Below, piece by piece: positions 11,349-22,847 of a DNA stretch of 64,000 nt; position 1 is the first letter of the stretch; every line of letters begins with the position of its first letter. The stretch spans positions 248,001-312,000 of the forward strand of contig JAHLTZ010000009.1 in NCBI GenBank assembly GCA_025786725.1. The letters are read 5' to 3'. Under the pieces are notes generated by a model. That model had not been told where the DNA came from. It did no database searches and saw only the letters and a list, made by a program, of their open reading frames with translations. The stretch is from Syncephalis fuscata (lineage: Eukaryota > Zoopagomycota > Zoopagomycetes > Zoopagales > Piptocephalidaceae). The position numbers were made by a program, and so were the translations under genes.

Positions 11349-13258
11349 ATGCAACGGCCAAAACGTAGAAAGATTTGGAAAAACATGAATTTACAAAAGC
11401 CAATTCAACTTCTAAACGTTCTCTTTGTAGTTTATTGAATTTACACGAGTTAGGTGTACGCTCCTCGCAATCTGTCTTTGCATCTATTCTAAGACGGCGG
11501 GCCGAATTGCTGCATGCTTGCGATGACATTGAAATGCGACGCGGCTATAGCACTGCTGTTACCACACTGGCCATCGAGACAGCTGAGCACCGATAGTAAG
11601 CTACTATCTTATTGAAGAACTCTGTATTAGATACTCTATACCACACTTGTATCCTTAGTTTATTGTCGGGCAGTATTAGTGGTACGGTTGGACTACACGA
11701 TTTACAAGTAAATGATAAGATTGACTCGGGACTTGTTCGTTCATCGGCCATTATTCAATCTCATTCGTAAGTAGCATCAGTAGACTAGCTAGCGATTATT
11801 ATAGCTAAATAGCCATCACTGATATGAGCAGGTCAAATTCTCACAAACGAGCGGTCACTAGTGTTTGCTGGTATCCTTTTGACACGGGCATGTTTACTTC
11901 ATCGTCCTTTGATGGAAAAATCAAAGTTTGGGATACCAATGAAATGAAGGTAATTAATGCAATTGATTATATGTTTTTGTTAGCTGTACTTTTTATTTAA
12001 TAGGCGGTAACCGAGTTTGATTTAAAAGATCGAATTTATACACATACACCATCTTCAATCTCTTCTCAGCCATTAATTGCCGGTAATTAAACGTAGTATT
12101 GTTGATTTGCAATAGTATATCAATTATAATAAATATAGCGGCTACCGATCATACACAAGTTCGTCTATGTGATTTACGCACTGGAGACTGTGTTCACTCA
12201 CTTACCGGTAACAGTCTAGTAGACTTGGCGATAACACCCTATTAATATATCATAAAGGTCATAAGAAGTCGGTTATGAGTGTGGCATGGTCACCATCCAA
12301 AGATTATCTATTAATGTCGGGCGGGTAAGTTAAATAGTGCCATATTTATTTAAAATGTTTATAGATTCCTATTTGTTAGACAGGATGGAAGAGTATTTTG
12401 TTGGGATGTACGCAAATCAAATTCCGTCATTTGTTCATTAAATCAATACAATTCAGGTAAATATTTAATATAAATGAATGATTTAAATTAATATATATAT
12501 ATATTATGAATAGATGCATCCAAAACTGCCAATGCTAATCGAGCTCATCGATTTGCAGTCAATGGATTAGCATTCACACCTGATGGACGCCATTTAATAA
12601 GTACCGGCCATGATGAACGTATTCGTCTATGGAATGTACAAACATTTCGCAATGAAATAGTAATTATAGCCAATATTTAAATTTATTTTATAATAAACAA
12701 TAACCTTAACACTATTCATATAGGTTAATTATGGGAGTCTAATACGTAATCAAGTGAATCAAACGGTCACTCCACTAATAGTACAAGATGTGGTCAGTCA
12801 GCCACCATTACTATTCCACGCATCGAATGATCGACAGATACTACAATATGACCTATTTTCAGGCAAATTAATTAATCAACTTAAAGGTTCCTATAATCGT
12901 ATTTATAGTCTAGTATGGCGTCCTATATACCAAGTAATTATAACAACACTAAATTCAAACTATAGCATAACTGACGCGGTAACATAGGAACTATTCGTTG
13001 GTGGCGATGATTATGATATACTTGTATGGTCACCAACAATACGCACAGCTACTCACAAACCATACACAACAACGATTAAACAAGCTGCAATGGGCACAAA
13101 TGTAGTCGTTGAAGAAGAAGCCAATGGTGTTGATACGGTAAGGAATAAGCATATTATCAATACAATGCAATACAATCTATATATTAATGTATTAATAATA
13201 GTTATCAAGTGATGCGTGGTCAGATGAAGAGGACAATAGTAATAGCAGCAATTTTTAA
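11349..13258 (+). CDS. ERCC8: DNA excision repair WD40 protein ERCC8/CSA (Rad28-like)
   Basis: At least seven exons give a WD40 propeller matching CSA along its length: N-terminal LLNLHELGVRSSQSVFASIL, YLLSGSISGTVGLHDLQ, SVCWYPFDTGMFTSSSFDGK, IKVWDTN, VRLCDLRTGDCVHSLTGH, VFCWDVR, LAFTPDGRHLISTGHDERIR and FVGGDDYDILVW. The C-terminus LSSDAWSDEED matches the family's acidic end. CSA is the substrate receptor of the Cul4-DDB1 ligase in transcription-coupled repair. The conserved N-terminal frame has no ATG; the nearest starts (11,349 and 11,384) are in another frame, so one base appears to be missing between 11,384 and 11,435, or a first exon is unrecognised. It is tail-to-tail with NOC2, 49 bp apart. 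Confidence 0.9.
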
Positions 13259-13307
13259 AGGAATGAATTCAAGTTTTATTTCTTTATTTAAATTCGATTA
13301 AATCAAC

Positions 13308-16300
13308 CTAACGTCGTTTATCTGATGCCTATATGATGTTATTATTAATAGCCATTGATGAACCAATCCATAAATACTTACTTCTTGTGCTAATACTTGT
13401 TGGCGTTGTTCTTTAATCTTACGCATTGATGCTACATGAGCACCCAACGGTGAAGAAGTGACCGGAGTACTGGCCAAGAAAGTGTGCTACAGAATAATCA
13501 GTCATATATTGTGTAATTATGAGTATTTAAATAGAACTTACTGCTTTACTCAATTGATTAGGACTAAAGTCAATGGCCGATCGTTTCTCTTCAATGTATT
13601 TTGATTGTTGTTCCAACTAATCATTTACATTAATTAGTCATTAGTAATTAGTAATAGTAACTAGTTATAGTGATATATCAATAGTTTACCTTTTCTATTA
13701 AACTTTGTGATTGTTTAACCAATTTAACCGAATGTATACGTTTATTGGCACGTTTCAACTATATAATAATAATAATAGCAATAATGATTACATTACAATA
13801 ACATAATTACTCAGGTATAAATTACTTACTTGAACTATAGCTGGAATGGCAATTCAGGGAAGGCAATAGAAAGTGCATGTCCTTCAAAGTAATCAAATAG
13901 ACATTCACAAATACGTTCCATCAATACTTCCTACAATCCCATAAATAATGCAATCTATTAGTCTATATTGATTTGAATTAGTTAATAGATATACAAACCT
14001 GATAAACACGAGTATGTAGATATTCTTTTGGTGCTTTAATTATATCGATAAATCAATTGGCTTCAATGTTGTCGGTGTAGGCTTTCGTCGTAATTCACTC
14101 GATTCCAACATCTAATAAACAGTAGTAGTAATTATTAGTAAATAATAATAATAATTATAAATAAATAAATATAAATTACTTCAAAGATGGCTGGTACCAA
14201 TGGAATAAACGTATCTGTATTACGGCCCAACTGTATTAATAAATCAATACAATGCAATCTTAAAGGAAAGTATTGAGCAGTAGGAATCAATCTATTTAAT
14301 AAAGGTATATAGTTAGTAATTCATACTGTTATCACTTTAATACACTTACCGACTAGCACCAAGTGCTACTTGCACAAATGGATAGATAATTGGCTGTAAA
14401 GGCGAGGCAGTTGCACCTTGATTGGCACAGAATCGTTGATTGCAATAAGTCGATAGTACAAGTGACCATAGACGAAGGCAATGAATGAACTGCCAGTTAT
14501 ACACCGAACGATATGCTTCCTTTGTCTTGGCCGATATAGCATTACGTAGATGAATGGCCAATTGGCGTATATAAAGGAATGCATGCTGATATGATGAATC
14601 AAGACGAATGCCCAATAGATCAACAATACAGCGCATCATAGTCTCAATAGCTGGCAAAGTATGAATATTTGTATCTTTGCATACTTTAACAAACATGGTA
14701 TAAACACCCTATTACACAGATTAGATTAGAATACATACACATATACTACTAATTAGTGTACCTTAAGAGCAACATCTAATAATGTCGTTGATGTTGCCGT
14801 AGTGGCCGATGAAGACAATCGACGAATACATACAAATGACAACATACGGGTACTTTCATGTCCTGTACCCCAAATGGTCAATAGAGCCTAATTAACTAAT
14901 ATTAACCTTAATGTAATAGTAAATACCATTAGTTACCTTTAAATAAGCAGTGGCCAATTTAGGGAAACATAAAAAGTAGACAATAGACTTTTCTGATTCC
15001 TGTAGTACATACTGAAGAATAGTCGGTTCAGTAACATAGCGAAGTGTCGATAACAAATTACTCAAGAATCCTTTGACCAATGGCGATACAGTGGCCCACT
15101 TTTGACAACTACTAGGCAATGGCTGTGACCGTCTATGGTTTATTATAGTTATAGTTATATTAATATTGATATTGCTATATTCATTATAACTTACTTGGTG
15201 GATTTAACGGTAAATGGTGGGCAAATAAATTAGGAAGTAATTGAAGCGATAGTGTAATAGCCTTATTAAACACTATTCAATAGTTAGTATATGATTAATA
15301 TAATAGATGATTACTATACCTATATCGTTATTGACTATAAAGCCCGTAGCTTGTTGTGCCTTAAGATGATTGTCACTGCTATCTTTACTATTAATATCTT
15401 GTTGACCTGAAAGTACAGCTGCACGGAAGGCCAACATAAGCTTTTTACCCGAACTCAATGAGTGATCCTATAATAATGAGTTAATTAGTAATTACAACCA
15501 ATATATTAGTTATATTTACATACCTTTACTATAGCCTTTTCCCAGCTATTTAGCATTGCTTTAGTTACTTCAACACCGCTCGATGCTTCTACTTCATCTT
15601 CAGCATTATCATCTACATCCATGATCTCTTCATCTTCATCTTCATCTTCGTCTACTTCATCTTCGTCTTCATCTTCCTCATCTTCACCGTCTTCATCTTC
15701 ATCTTCAGAAACATCAAATTCAAGTAAAGATTTATCGTTATTCTTTAAATATTCATAAAACTCTGGATCTTGTTCTTTTAATTTCTCCAAATCTTTTTTA
15801 TGTTGTAATCCTTTAATAAGATCATCGTCGTTATCTTCCTCCTCTCCTCCTCCTCTTCTTCTTCTTCTAGTGGTTCTTCCTCTTCATCATCATCCAATTC
15901 AACTTCTGATGATGAATTATCTTGTTCATCATCATTATCAAATCCACCATTAATAAAATCATCCATACTCATATCAGCTAGTCTATTAATGATTAACATG
16001 CTTAATATTAACATTTTACACTATTATCAACAATACCACTTACCGATCGGCTTCTTTATCTACTGTTGTATGGAAGGCTCCTACTTTAGTCAAATCATCT
16101 AATAGATAGATTAGACTATTGATTATACTAATTATTTATTTAACTACCTTGTTGACCTGCTGTGGCATTCGTGGCCTTTTCCAATAAAGAACGATTCAAC
16201 TTTTTAACTTCGCGCTTTTTACGATCTTTAACAATCTTTTGGACTGAGCGACGACGTTCAATCGTTTGTTTAAGTTTTGTCTGACTGAACTTTTTAAATG

Positions 16301-16319
16301 ACTTCTTGACCTTGCCCAT
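13308..16319 (-). CDS. NOC2: Nucleolar complex protein 2 (NOC2/NOC2L)
   Basis: About a dozen exons on the minus strand. The N-terminus MGKVKKSFKKFSQTKLKQ is the basic Noc2 start, followed by MSMDDFINGGFDND, long Asp/Glu tracts, KEQDPEFYEYLKNNDKSLLE, and the helical-repeat body with LQLLPNLFAHHLPL, FLCFPKLATAYLK, FVYLRQLA-like IRQLAIHLRNA, LQPIIYPFVQVALG and FPLRLHCIDLL. It ends LAQEASDKRR after a last intron, stop at 13,308. Noc2 pairs with Noc1 and Noc3 for assembly and export of 60S pre-ribosomes. Three breaks each equal one missing base: in the Glu tract (about 15,845), before IIKAPKEYLHTRVYQ (about 14,060) and in FPEL.IPAIVQ (about 13,860), where TTGCC stands for an expected TTGGCC. Either the copy is decaying or the assembly drops bases. 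Confidence 0.85.
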
Positions 16320-16489
16320 ACTGAAATATACTAAGTGCCGATAGACTACTAGTGGTAAAGTGTAAAAGGTGCGGTGAACAAGAGAAGTAAAAAAGTTTTT
16401 TTCTTTTTTTTTCTTTCCTATTTCTTATTATTATTGACACTGAGTGTGTAAGAACAGTGTATTCATATTTCTTTACACCTACACTAACT

Positions 16490-18557
16490 ATGGTAAGTAG
16501 TTATAGTTGTATAAGGAATAGATGTATTGATATTGGTCTATGGACTATAGAAAGTGAAGACTATTTCACGTAGTGCTGATGATTATCAGCGGGCCCGCCG
16601 TACTGATCTGCATCGAGTACAGCGCAATTTAGATCCCACTGTGAATCCATTTGAACAGGCCCGTGAATATACTCGTGCACTTAATGCGGCAAAACTTGAG
16701 CGTATGTTTGCCAAACCGTTTGTCGGTGCCCTTAGTGGACATGCCGACGGTGTCTATTGTATGGCAAAGCATCCTACCCGACTAGACACCATTGTATCTG
16801 GTAGTGGAGATGGCGGTAAGGGCTATTGACTAGATGACTGAACAATAGTAACAATAACAACAATATATATATATATATATTAGAGGTACGACTATGGAGT
16901 CTTTCTGCACAGTAAGTAGTATGGGTACAAGTTTATTTGTAAAGTGTTAATAGTATAAATACTATTTAGAACGGCTTCATGGAAGACAATGGCCCATCGT
17001 GGTGTAGTACATGGTGTATGTGTTCTACCTCAATTAGATCGATTTATTTCAGTGGGTATGGATAAGACAGTAAAGATATGGTCACCAGATTCAACACCAG
17101 ATGCCACAGGTTACGTACAAGTAAGTAGTGACCATCAATATAATATAAATATAATGTTAATGATTTGTATTAGCCAATTAATACATTTGTGGGTAGAAAT
17201 GCATTTAGGTAAATTGACTTTATTGTATTATAATATTGATATTAACACTGTTAATTAATAGTGGTGTTGATCATCATCGACGTGATCCAATATTTGCTAC
17301 TTCTGGTTCACAAGTAGATATTTGGGATATGGAACGGTAAGTGATGGTAACTGTTTATTTGATAGAATGATTAATGAATATGGCTATAAGATCTGAACCG
17401 GTAACGACATTTGAATGGGGATCTGATACAATCAATACAGTCAAGTTTAATCAATCTGAAGTGAATGTATTGGCCAGTTGTGGTTCAGACCGTACCATTA
17501 TATTATACGATCTACGATCATCAAGTCCATTGGCCAAACAAGTGATGCAGGTAATAGATATAGAATTGATTAAACTACTCTTTATTAATTAAATGAATAT
17601 AGTTACGCACTAATGCTATTGCTTGGAATCCACGGGAACCATTTAATTTTGTAGCAGTAAGTAGTATATATATGTGTATATATATATATACACGTTATTA
17701 GGTATTTATTAATATTTAACTGTATAACACTATGATTATAGGCCAATGAAGATCACAATTGTTACATGTTTGATATGCGCCGACTAGATAATGCAGTTAA
17801 TGTGTTTAAAGACCATGTATCAGCGGTGTAAGTTTAAAAGGGTAACTATTAATCCAGTTCTATATTAACCGACTATTTATAGACTGGATGTTGATTTCTC
17901 ACCTACTGGAGAAGAAATTGTTACTGGTTCTTACGATCGATCACTGCGTATATTTAGTGTTCGTCATGGACATAGTCGTGATATATATCATACAAAGCGA
18001 ATGCAGCGGTAAGTTAAATGACCAGAGAAATAGTAGGACTAGCCATATTAATGATCTTTATTTGATCTATATTAGTATTTTCTGTGTTAAATATAGTATG
18101 GATGCCAAATACGTATTATCAGGCAGTGATGATGGTAATATTCGCTTATGGAAGACGGTAGCATCTGAAAAGATTGGACCGGTAATTTACTACTATTATT
18201 ATACTAATAGGACGACTAACCAATATATAATGATGATCATTAGATTGATACAAGAGAGCGTACACATTTGGAATATCAAGAAAAACTTAAGGATCGTTAT
18301 CGTCATTTACCACAAGTTAAGAAAGTGCTCAAGTAAGTGTATTGCAGCAATAGTATCGATACATAATACTAACTGGGTTCATCTATTGAATCAGTCATCG
18401 ATTTGTACCGACGGCCATTACCACAGCAAGCAAGACGAAGCGTATTATGTTGGCATCACGTAAACGAAGAGAAGATAATGAACGAACTCATAGTAAACCA
18501 GGATCGGTACCACATAAAGCAGAGCGTAAAAAGCATGTTATTACAGTGGAGAAATAA
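16490..18557 (+). CDS. DCAF13: DCAF13/Sof1, U3 snoRNP WD40 protein
   Basis: The first exon consists only of the start codon (16,490-16,492), spliced at GTAAGT to exon 2 at 16,551, giving M-KVKTISRSADDY, the usual MKVK start. Then follow RALNAAKLERMFAKPF, GHADGVYCMAKHP, VKIWSPD, VDHHRRDPIFATSGSQVDIW, FNQSEVNVLASCGSDRTI, the WNPREPFNFVAANEDHN block, FKDHVSAVLDVDFSPTGEE, HTKRMQRVFCVKY and the basic tail HSKPGSVPHKAERKKHVITV, ending at 18,557. Seven WD repeats and the C-terminal Sof1 domain are complete across about nine exons. Sof1 acts in 40S maturation with U3 snoRNP. Next to NOC2 it forms a divergent pair of ribosome-biogenesis genes about 170 bp apart, suggesting a shared promoter. All frames join cleanly. 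Confidence 0.93.
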
Positions 18558-18640
18558 ATTACTATTGAAGCATTGGGTATTTGGTTTTATCATTTATTAT
18601 TATTTTACGATATCTTATGCATCATCTACACACACAATAG

Positions 18641-19893
18641 TTAAACAGTATCTTGTTTCTTTTCATCGTTAGTGTGATTATTAAGTGTTGATGCACTACC
18701 ATCCACTGTACTATTAGTATTGGCGGTGGTTGAGTTAAGTGTTGGTGTACTTTGGGCAGAAGATGAAGAATTGGCATTAGTAGAAGTATTCTTGGTAGAG
18801 ATGGCATTGCCGGCTAGTTGCCATGCAGGAATAGTGGGTCGACCTGTTGTTTGATTATTACCAATTAATGAGGTTAGAGAAGTGTTGGTACTGCTGCTGG
18901 CTGTATAGCCACTGGTTGTGGTATAACCAAGAGCCGTTGTACCAGTGCTTGTATCCTCGTAGTTGGTGGCAGTAGCCGTATCGCTAATAGTACCACTAGT
19001 AGATGGCACAGCAGTAGGACCACGACCCCGATTGGCCAGTAGTCCTTTAAGTGATCTGATTTCTGATTGTAAATCGGTCAATACCATCGAGTGCGATTCC
19101 TTGCTTTGCTCAAGTATCTAAATAGTCCATTTAATCAATAAAATATTATATTAGAGTATAACTGTAACTATAACTATTATATGAATTACCTTGGGTAGAG
19201 CATTGCGTACACGGTCTAGTTCTTCGCGTACACTATTCAGTTCCTTTTCTCGTTTTTCTTCACGCTGACCCAGCTCTTCAAGTACTTCTTTAGTTTGTGC
19301 TACTACTTGTTCGATAGAATCGGCGCGTTTTTCCATTTGTTCGCGTGTGGCCTGTGTTGTTTTGGCCATGTCGTCAAGTGCTTCTTTTGCTTTATCAAAT
19401 GCTTCTTCAAATCGTCGTTTATCCTCGTCAAGCTCATTTTTTTTCGGCCAATTAAACATGGGTCCAACATAACGCTACGCAATAACCCCAGTATGATAAG
19501 TGTTAAATGAGAAATAAAACAGCTAATTAATCAACTTACTTTGGCTATCATCGCTGCACCATAGCCAACACCACCTATCACAACAGCGGCAATAAAATAA
19601 TCTTTCCAACCAAGTGCCGGCGGTGGTGGTGGTGGTGGTGCTTGCATCATAACTGGGCCATAACCAGCTGGTACAGCCGACATCATTGCTTGACTATTGT
19701 TGTTGTTGCTATTCATGGCAGTATTGCCGCCACTTCCTCCTCCTCCTCCACCAGCTCGTCGCATAGCTTCTTGGATCTCGTCCGACGTCATGCCTTTTGA
19801 TTCAAGAAACGATACTTTTTTGGCCATAGAGGCCGATTGTACTTTGGCATCTTGAAGGAAATTCACCGCACTACTAACTAATTCTTCACGCAT
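18641..19893 (-). CDS. PEX14: Peroxin 14 (peroxisomal import docking protein)
   Basis: Three exons on the minus strand from MREELVSSAVNFLQD (ATG 19,893) to the stop at 18,641. The N-terminal domain (residues about 1-48) has the Pex5/Pex19-binding pattern FLQDAKVQSASMAKKVSFLE followed by KGMTSDEIQEAMRRAG. Then come a Gly/Asn linker, a Pro run, a hydrophobic segment WKDYFIAAVVIGGVGYGAAM (about residues 95-115), a long coiled coil (KRRFEEAFDKAKEALDDMAK onward) and a Ser/Thr-rich tail. Pex14 docks the PTS1 receptor Pex5 at the peroxisomal membrane. Introns are near 19,482-19,530 and 19,118-19,190. It converges on DCAF13 with 83 bp between stops. Confidence 0.92.
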
Positions 19894-21301
19894 CGTATAC
19901 TACAAATGATATGTACTGGTCAAATAAAAGAATAACGTTAACGTGTTCGAATGACAAGAGAAGTAGTGAAGGTGCTGTGCGCGTAGATGTGTACAATATA
20001 ATAATTAAATGGTCACGTGATGCTGAGTAAACGGCAACTATCAATACCGAATGAACCGATGCATTTTTTCTAAATATTATCATATGCTAGCATATAGATT
20101 TTAATAAATAAAGTAAATAATTTGAAATAATGCATTAATAAACAATGTAAAATAGTTATAGAATTACATATATAGATAGGCTAATTACATTTAAGCTTAG
20201 TAGTTATAAATGTATACTAATAATATAGCTAGTAGATGTGCATGATTGTTATAAGCATACTATCTATTCCATATAATATTATACTGTTTAAGCAGTAATA
20301 TTAAGGATTTAAATGGGCAATGAGGTTATAAGTTAAAAATTTTGCAGAAAATATTGATGATATAGTATAAACTCTAAAGCACAGAATTGTAATTAATTAC
20401 TAAATCTATACAATTTTGTCCATAAATACATATATGACTTAAAAACAAATTAAAGAAAATGTAAACAAAGCAAAGTTAGTAGAAAAAATAGCAGTGAATT
20501 ATAGAAGCGGTTAAATTATAATGATGTTTAAAATGTTAACTGATTTAAATAATAAAATGCTTATAAAAACAAGTCTAAAAAATAGTTGTGAAAATAAAGT
20601 TTGTGCTGGATTTAAATGCATCTATATATTTCTATTAACTATTCAATTTTGAATAAAAATAGCTTTAATAGTAAATATGATGTCAATATATCATAGTATG
20701 GGGATTTATTTTTGAATAATCTATACAAAAATCAAACCTTTCTAATGGATGTTTCTAGTTTACCTTTTGGCTAACGATGATTTAAGGAAGCAGCAATAAC
20801 AATTATAGAAAATTAAACTGTTAGCTATTTTTATCAAGGAAGAATTCTTTTCCAATTAAATTATACTCCGCACTTGTGTATTGCTAAATTAGATGTAATT
20901 AATATATATATATAATTTTATATTTGCTGAATTTAAAATTGATAGTCGGAAACAAAAATTACATTTTAAAAGTATTCGAGGCTATACTGACCAGCTACTT
21001 GCACCATTTATTTCTTTCCATTTTTTTTCAACGAACTACTCTGCTCTAACGAGTGCTTGAACATTTAGACATGTAGGTGAATCAAAATAGTGCTATTGAG
21101 TTATGCATTAACACAATGTTTTTATACTAATATATATTTCTTAATATCTGCTATGTTATACAGCTTTCACTCAAACTAGAACTCTTTCAAATCGCACTTT
21201 GACTTACGACATAAATTCGACTGGATGTCCCAGTAGCTTTTTCGTTTGAACGGTTTACTTTTGAATATAATTGTTTTACAAACATTAAAGTTCAATATAA
21301 A
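19894..21301. other. Intergenic, 1.4 kb AT-rich, no gene seen
   Basis: Very AT-rich DNA with short (TA)n runs and stops in all frames. No relic, repeat copy or RNA gene was recognised. The right end should contain the promoter of the secreted-protein gene at 21,302. Confidence 0.5.
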
Positions 21302-22495
21302 ATGCAATTAAGAACGAATATTTATCTGGGATGTATGGTTGCAACCATGCTGCTGGATGTTGCAAGAACAGCACCAGTTGCAAATCCAGAAATACCAAAT
21401 GATAGTATGGTAGGTTCCATTTTCTGCATAACTCATGCAAACTAGCCATTGCTTAAAATTTTATAATACTTTTAATGCTAAATTTAGAACCACAATCAAG
21501 TAGGGCAACATGATCAACATAAGTTCGCACAGCAATCCAATCCATCTCTTCACAGGCGACGGTGGAACCCATTTGCATCATCCCCCACGCAGATTAACCA
21601 ATTTCCAAACCAGGCGGGCTTTCCAAATCAGCAAATGATGCAAGGAACCGGAAAAGATATGAATCAACAGCAAGGATTAGATCCCATGGTGGCCATGCTA
21701 ATGACATCACAAAGCAACCAGGATCAAATGGCCTTAAACATGGGAAAGATGCAAGTAATGCAGAATGCAGTGGGTTCCGCATCCAACACACTGCAAGAAA
21801 GTTCCAAGCATAGTACGCAATTGCAAGTTGACCAAATTAAAAAAGAAGCCGATTTGAATCAAAAGACGCTGACGGAACAATCGAACGTAAACAATATGCT
21901 AGCTACGCAACAAAAGCAGGAAATTCAAGCTGGCACGATGCTGACTAACCAAATGATGACAATGCAGACGCAAAAACAAATCAATGACCTAAAAACCAAT
22001 TCAGCCCAGGATATTCTTGCTAAAACATTGGAGCTATCCAATGCCAAGTTCCTCAGGGATTATCCAAATGCAAATTTAAACGGTGCATTCAGCAAGAAAG
22101 AAGATGGGACAACTAGTTCAACTGGCACCGCATCTGATTCTAATACCTCTGGCACTTCGACCACCGGTAAATCATCTGCTTCAACGGCTGGAACAAGTAG
22201 TGCAGGTGCTAATGCCAATTCCAATATGGCATCTAACACTCACTCGGGCACATCAGTAAATGGCAATACAGGTACAACTACTGCTAATGGTCAAACAGTA
22301 AACGGAAATGTTAACAACAACAACAACAACGCCATGCCTAATGGTAATGCGAATGGAGCAAACAATGGTAATCTAAATATGAATGCGGCTACTGGATCTA
22401 ACTTTGTACAACCTGGTATGCAATCGCAAGTCGATATGAATAACAGTGAAGGTATTAATGGCCAGACCATGCCAAATAATGCTCTTCGCCCTTAA
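21302..22495 (+). CDS. Secreted low-complexity protein of unknown function
   Basis: Two exons: MQLRTNIYLGCMVATMLLDV... (from 21,302) ends at DSM before a GTAGGT intron of about 75 nt, and exon 2 begins NHNQVGQHDQHKFAQQSNPS. Residues about 1-22 look like a signal peptide, with a likely cleavage after VARTA. A basic stretch LHRRRW resembles a kexin site. The middle is Gln/Met-rich and helical, with MVAMLMTSQSNQDQMALNMG and later QNAVGSASNTLQESSKHS. The C-terminal third is Ser/Thr/Gly then Asn/Gly-rich and disordered. No domain, GPI signal or cysteine pattern is evident. It could be a cell-wall or extracellular matrix protein; this is inference from composition only. Confidence 0.65.
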
Positions 22496-22847
22496 GCTTT
22501 CTATGAATTGACTTATTTGTTTGTTTTGAATTTAACAGCAATACAATTACGTTTCTAAAATTATTTTATCATGATATTTCTAGTTATCTTCTTCACCTAT
22601 TAAAGCTATCAAACATAAAAGTTTGGACCAAGTATTTAGTATTAAATAACGTGATCTGACGGTCCTACTTGCTGTTGCGTTATTAATTAAATTCCGCGAT
22701 AGCTATGCTAATATAAATATTTACTATGTAAAATGAATACATTTGTACTAATGCTATTAAAAACTATGCATTTTTGCAAATATTTATTTGTATTAATATT
22801 AACTATTTTAAGAAACAAAACACATTTTACTGTGTAGCTAAAGTGAA
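22496..22847. other. Intergenic between convergent genes
   Basis: AT-rich spacer holding the 3' ends of the secreted-protein gene and the minus-strand membrane protein. AATAAA-like signals are frequent; nothing else was seen. Confidence 0.5.
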
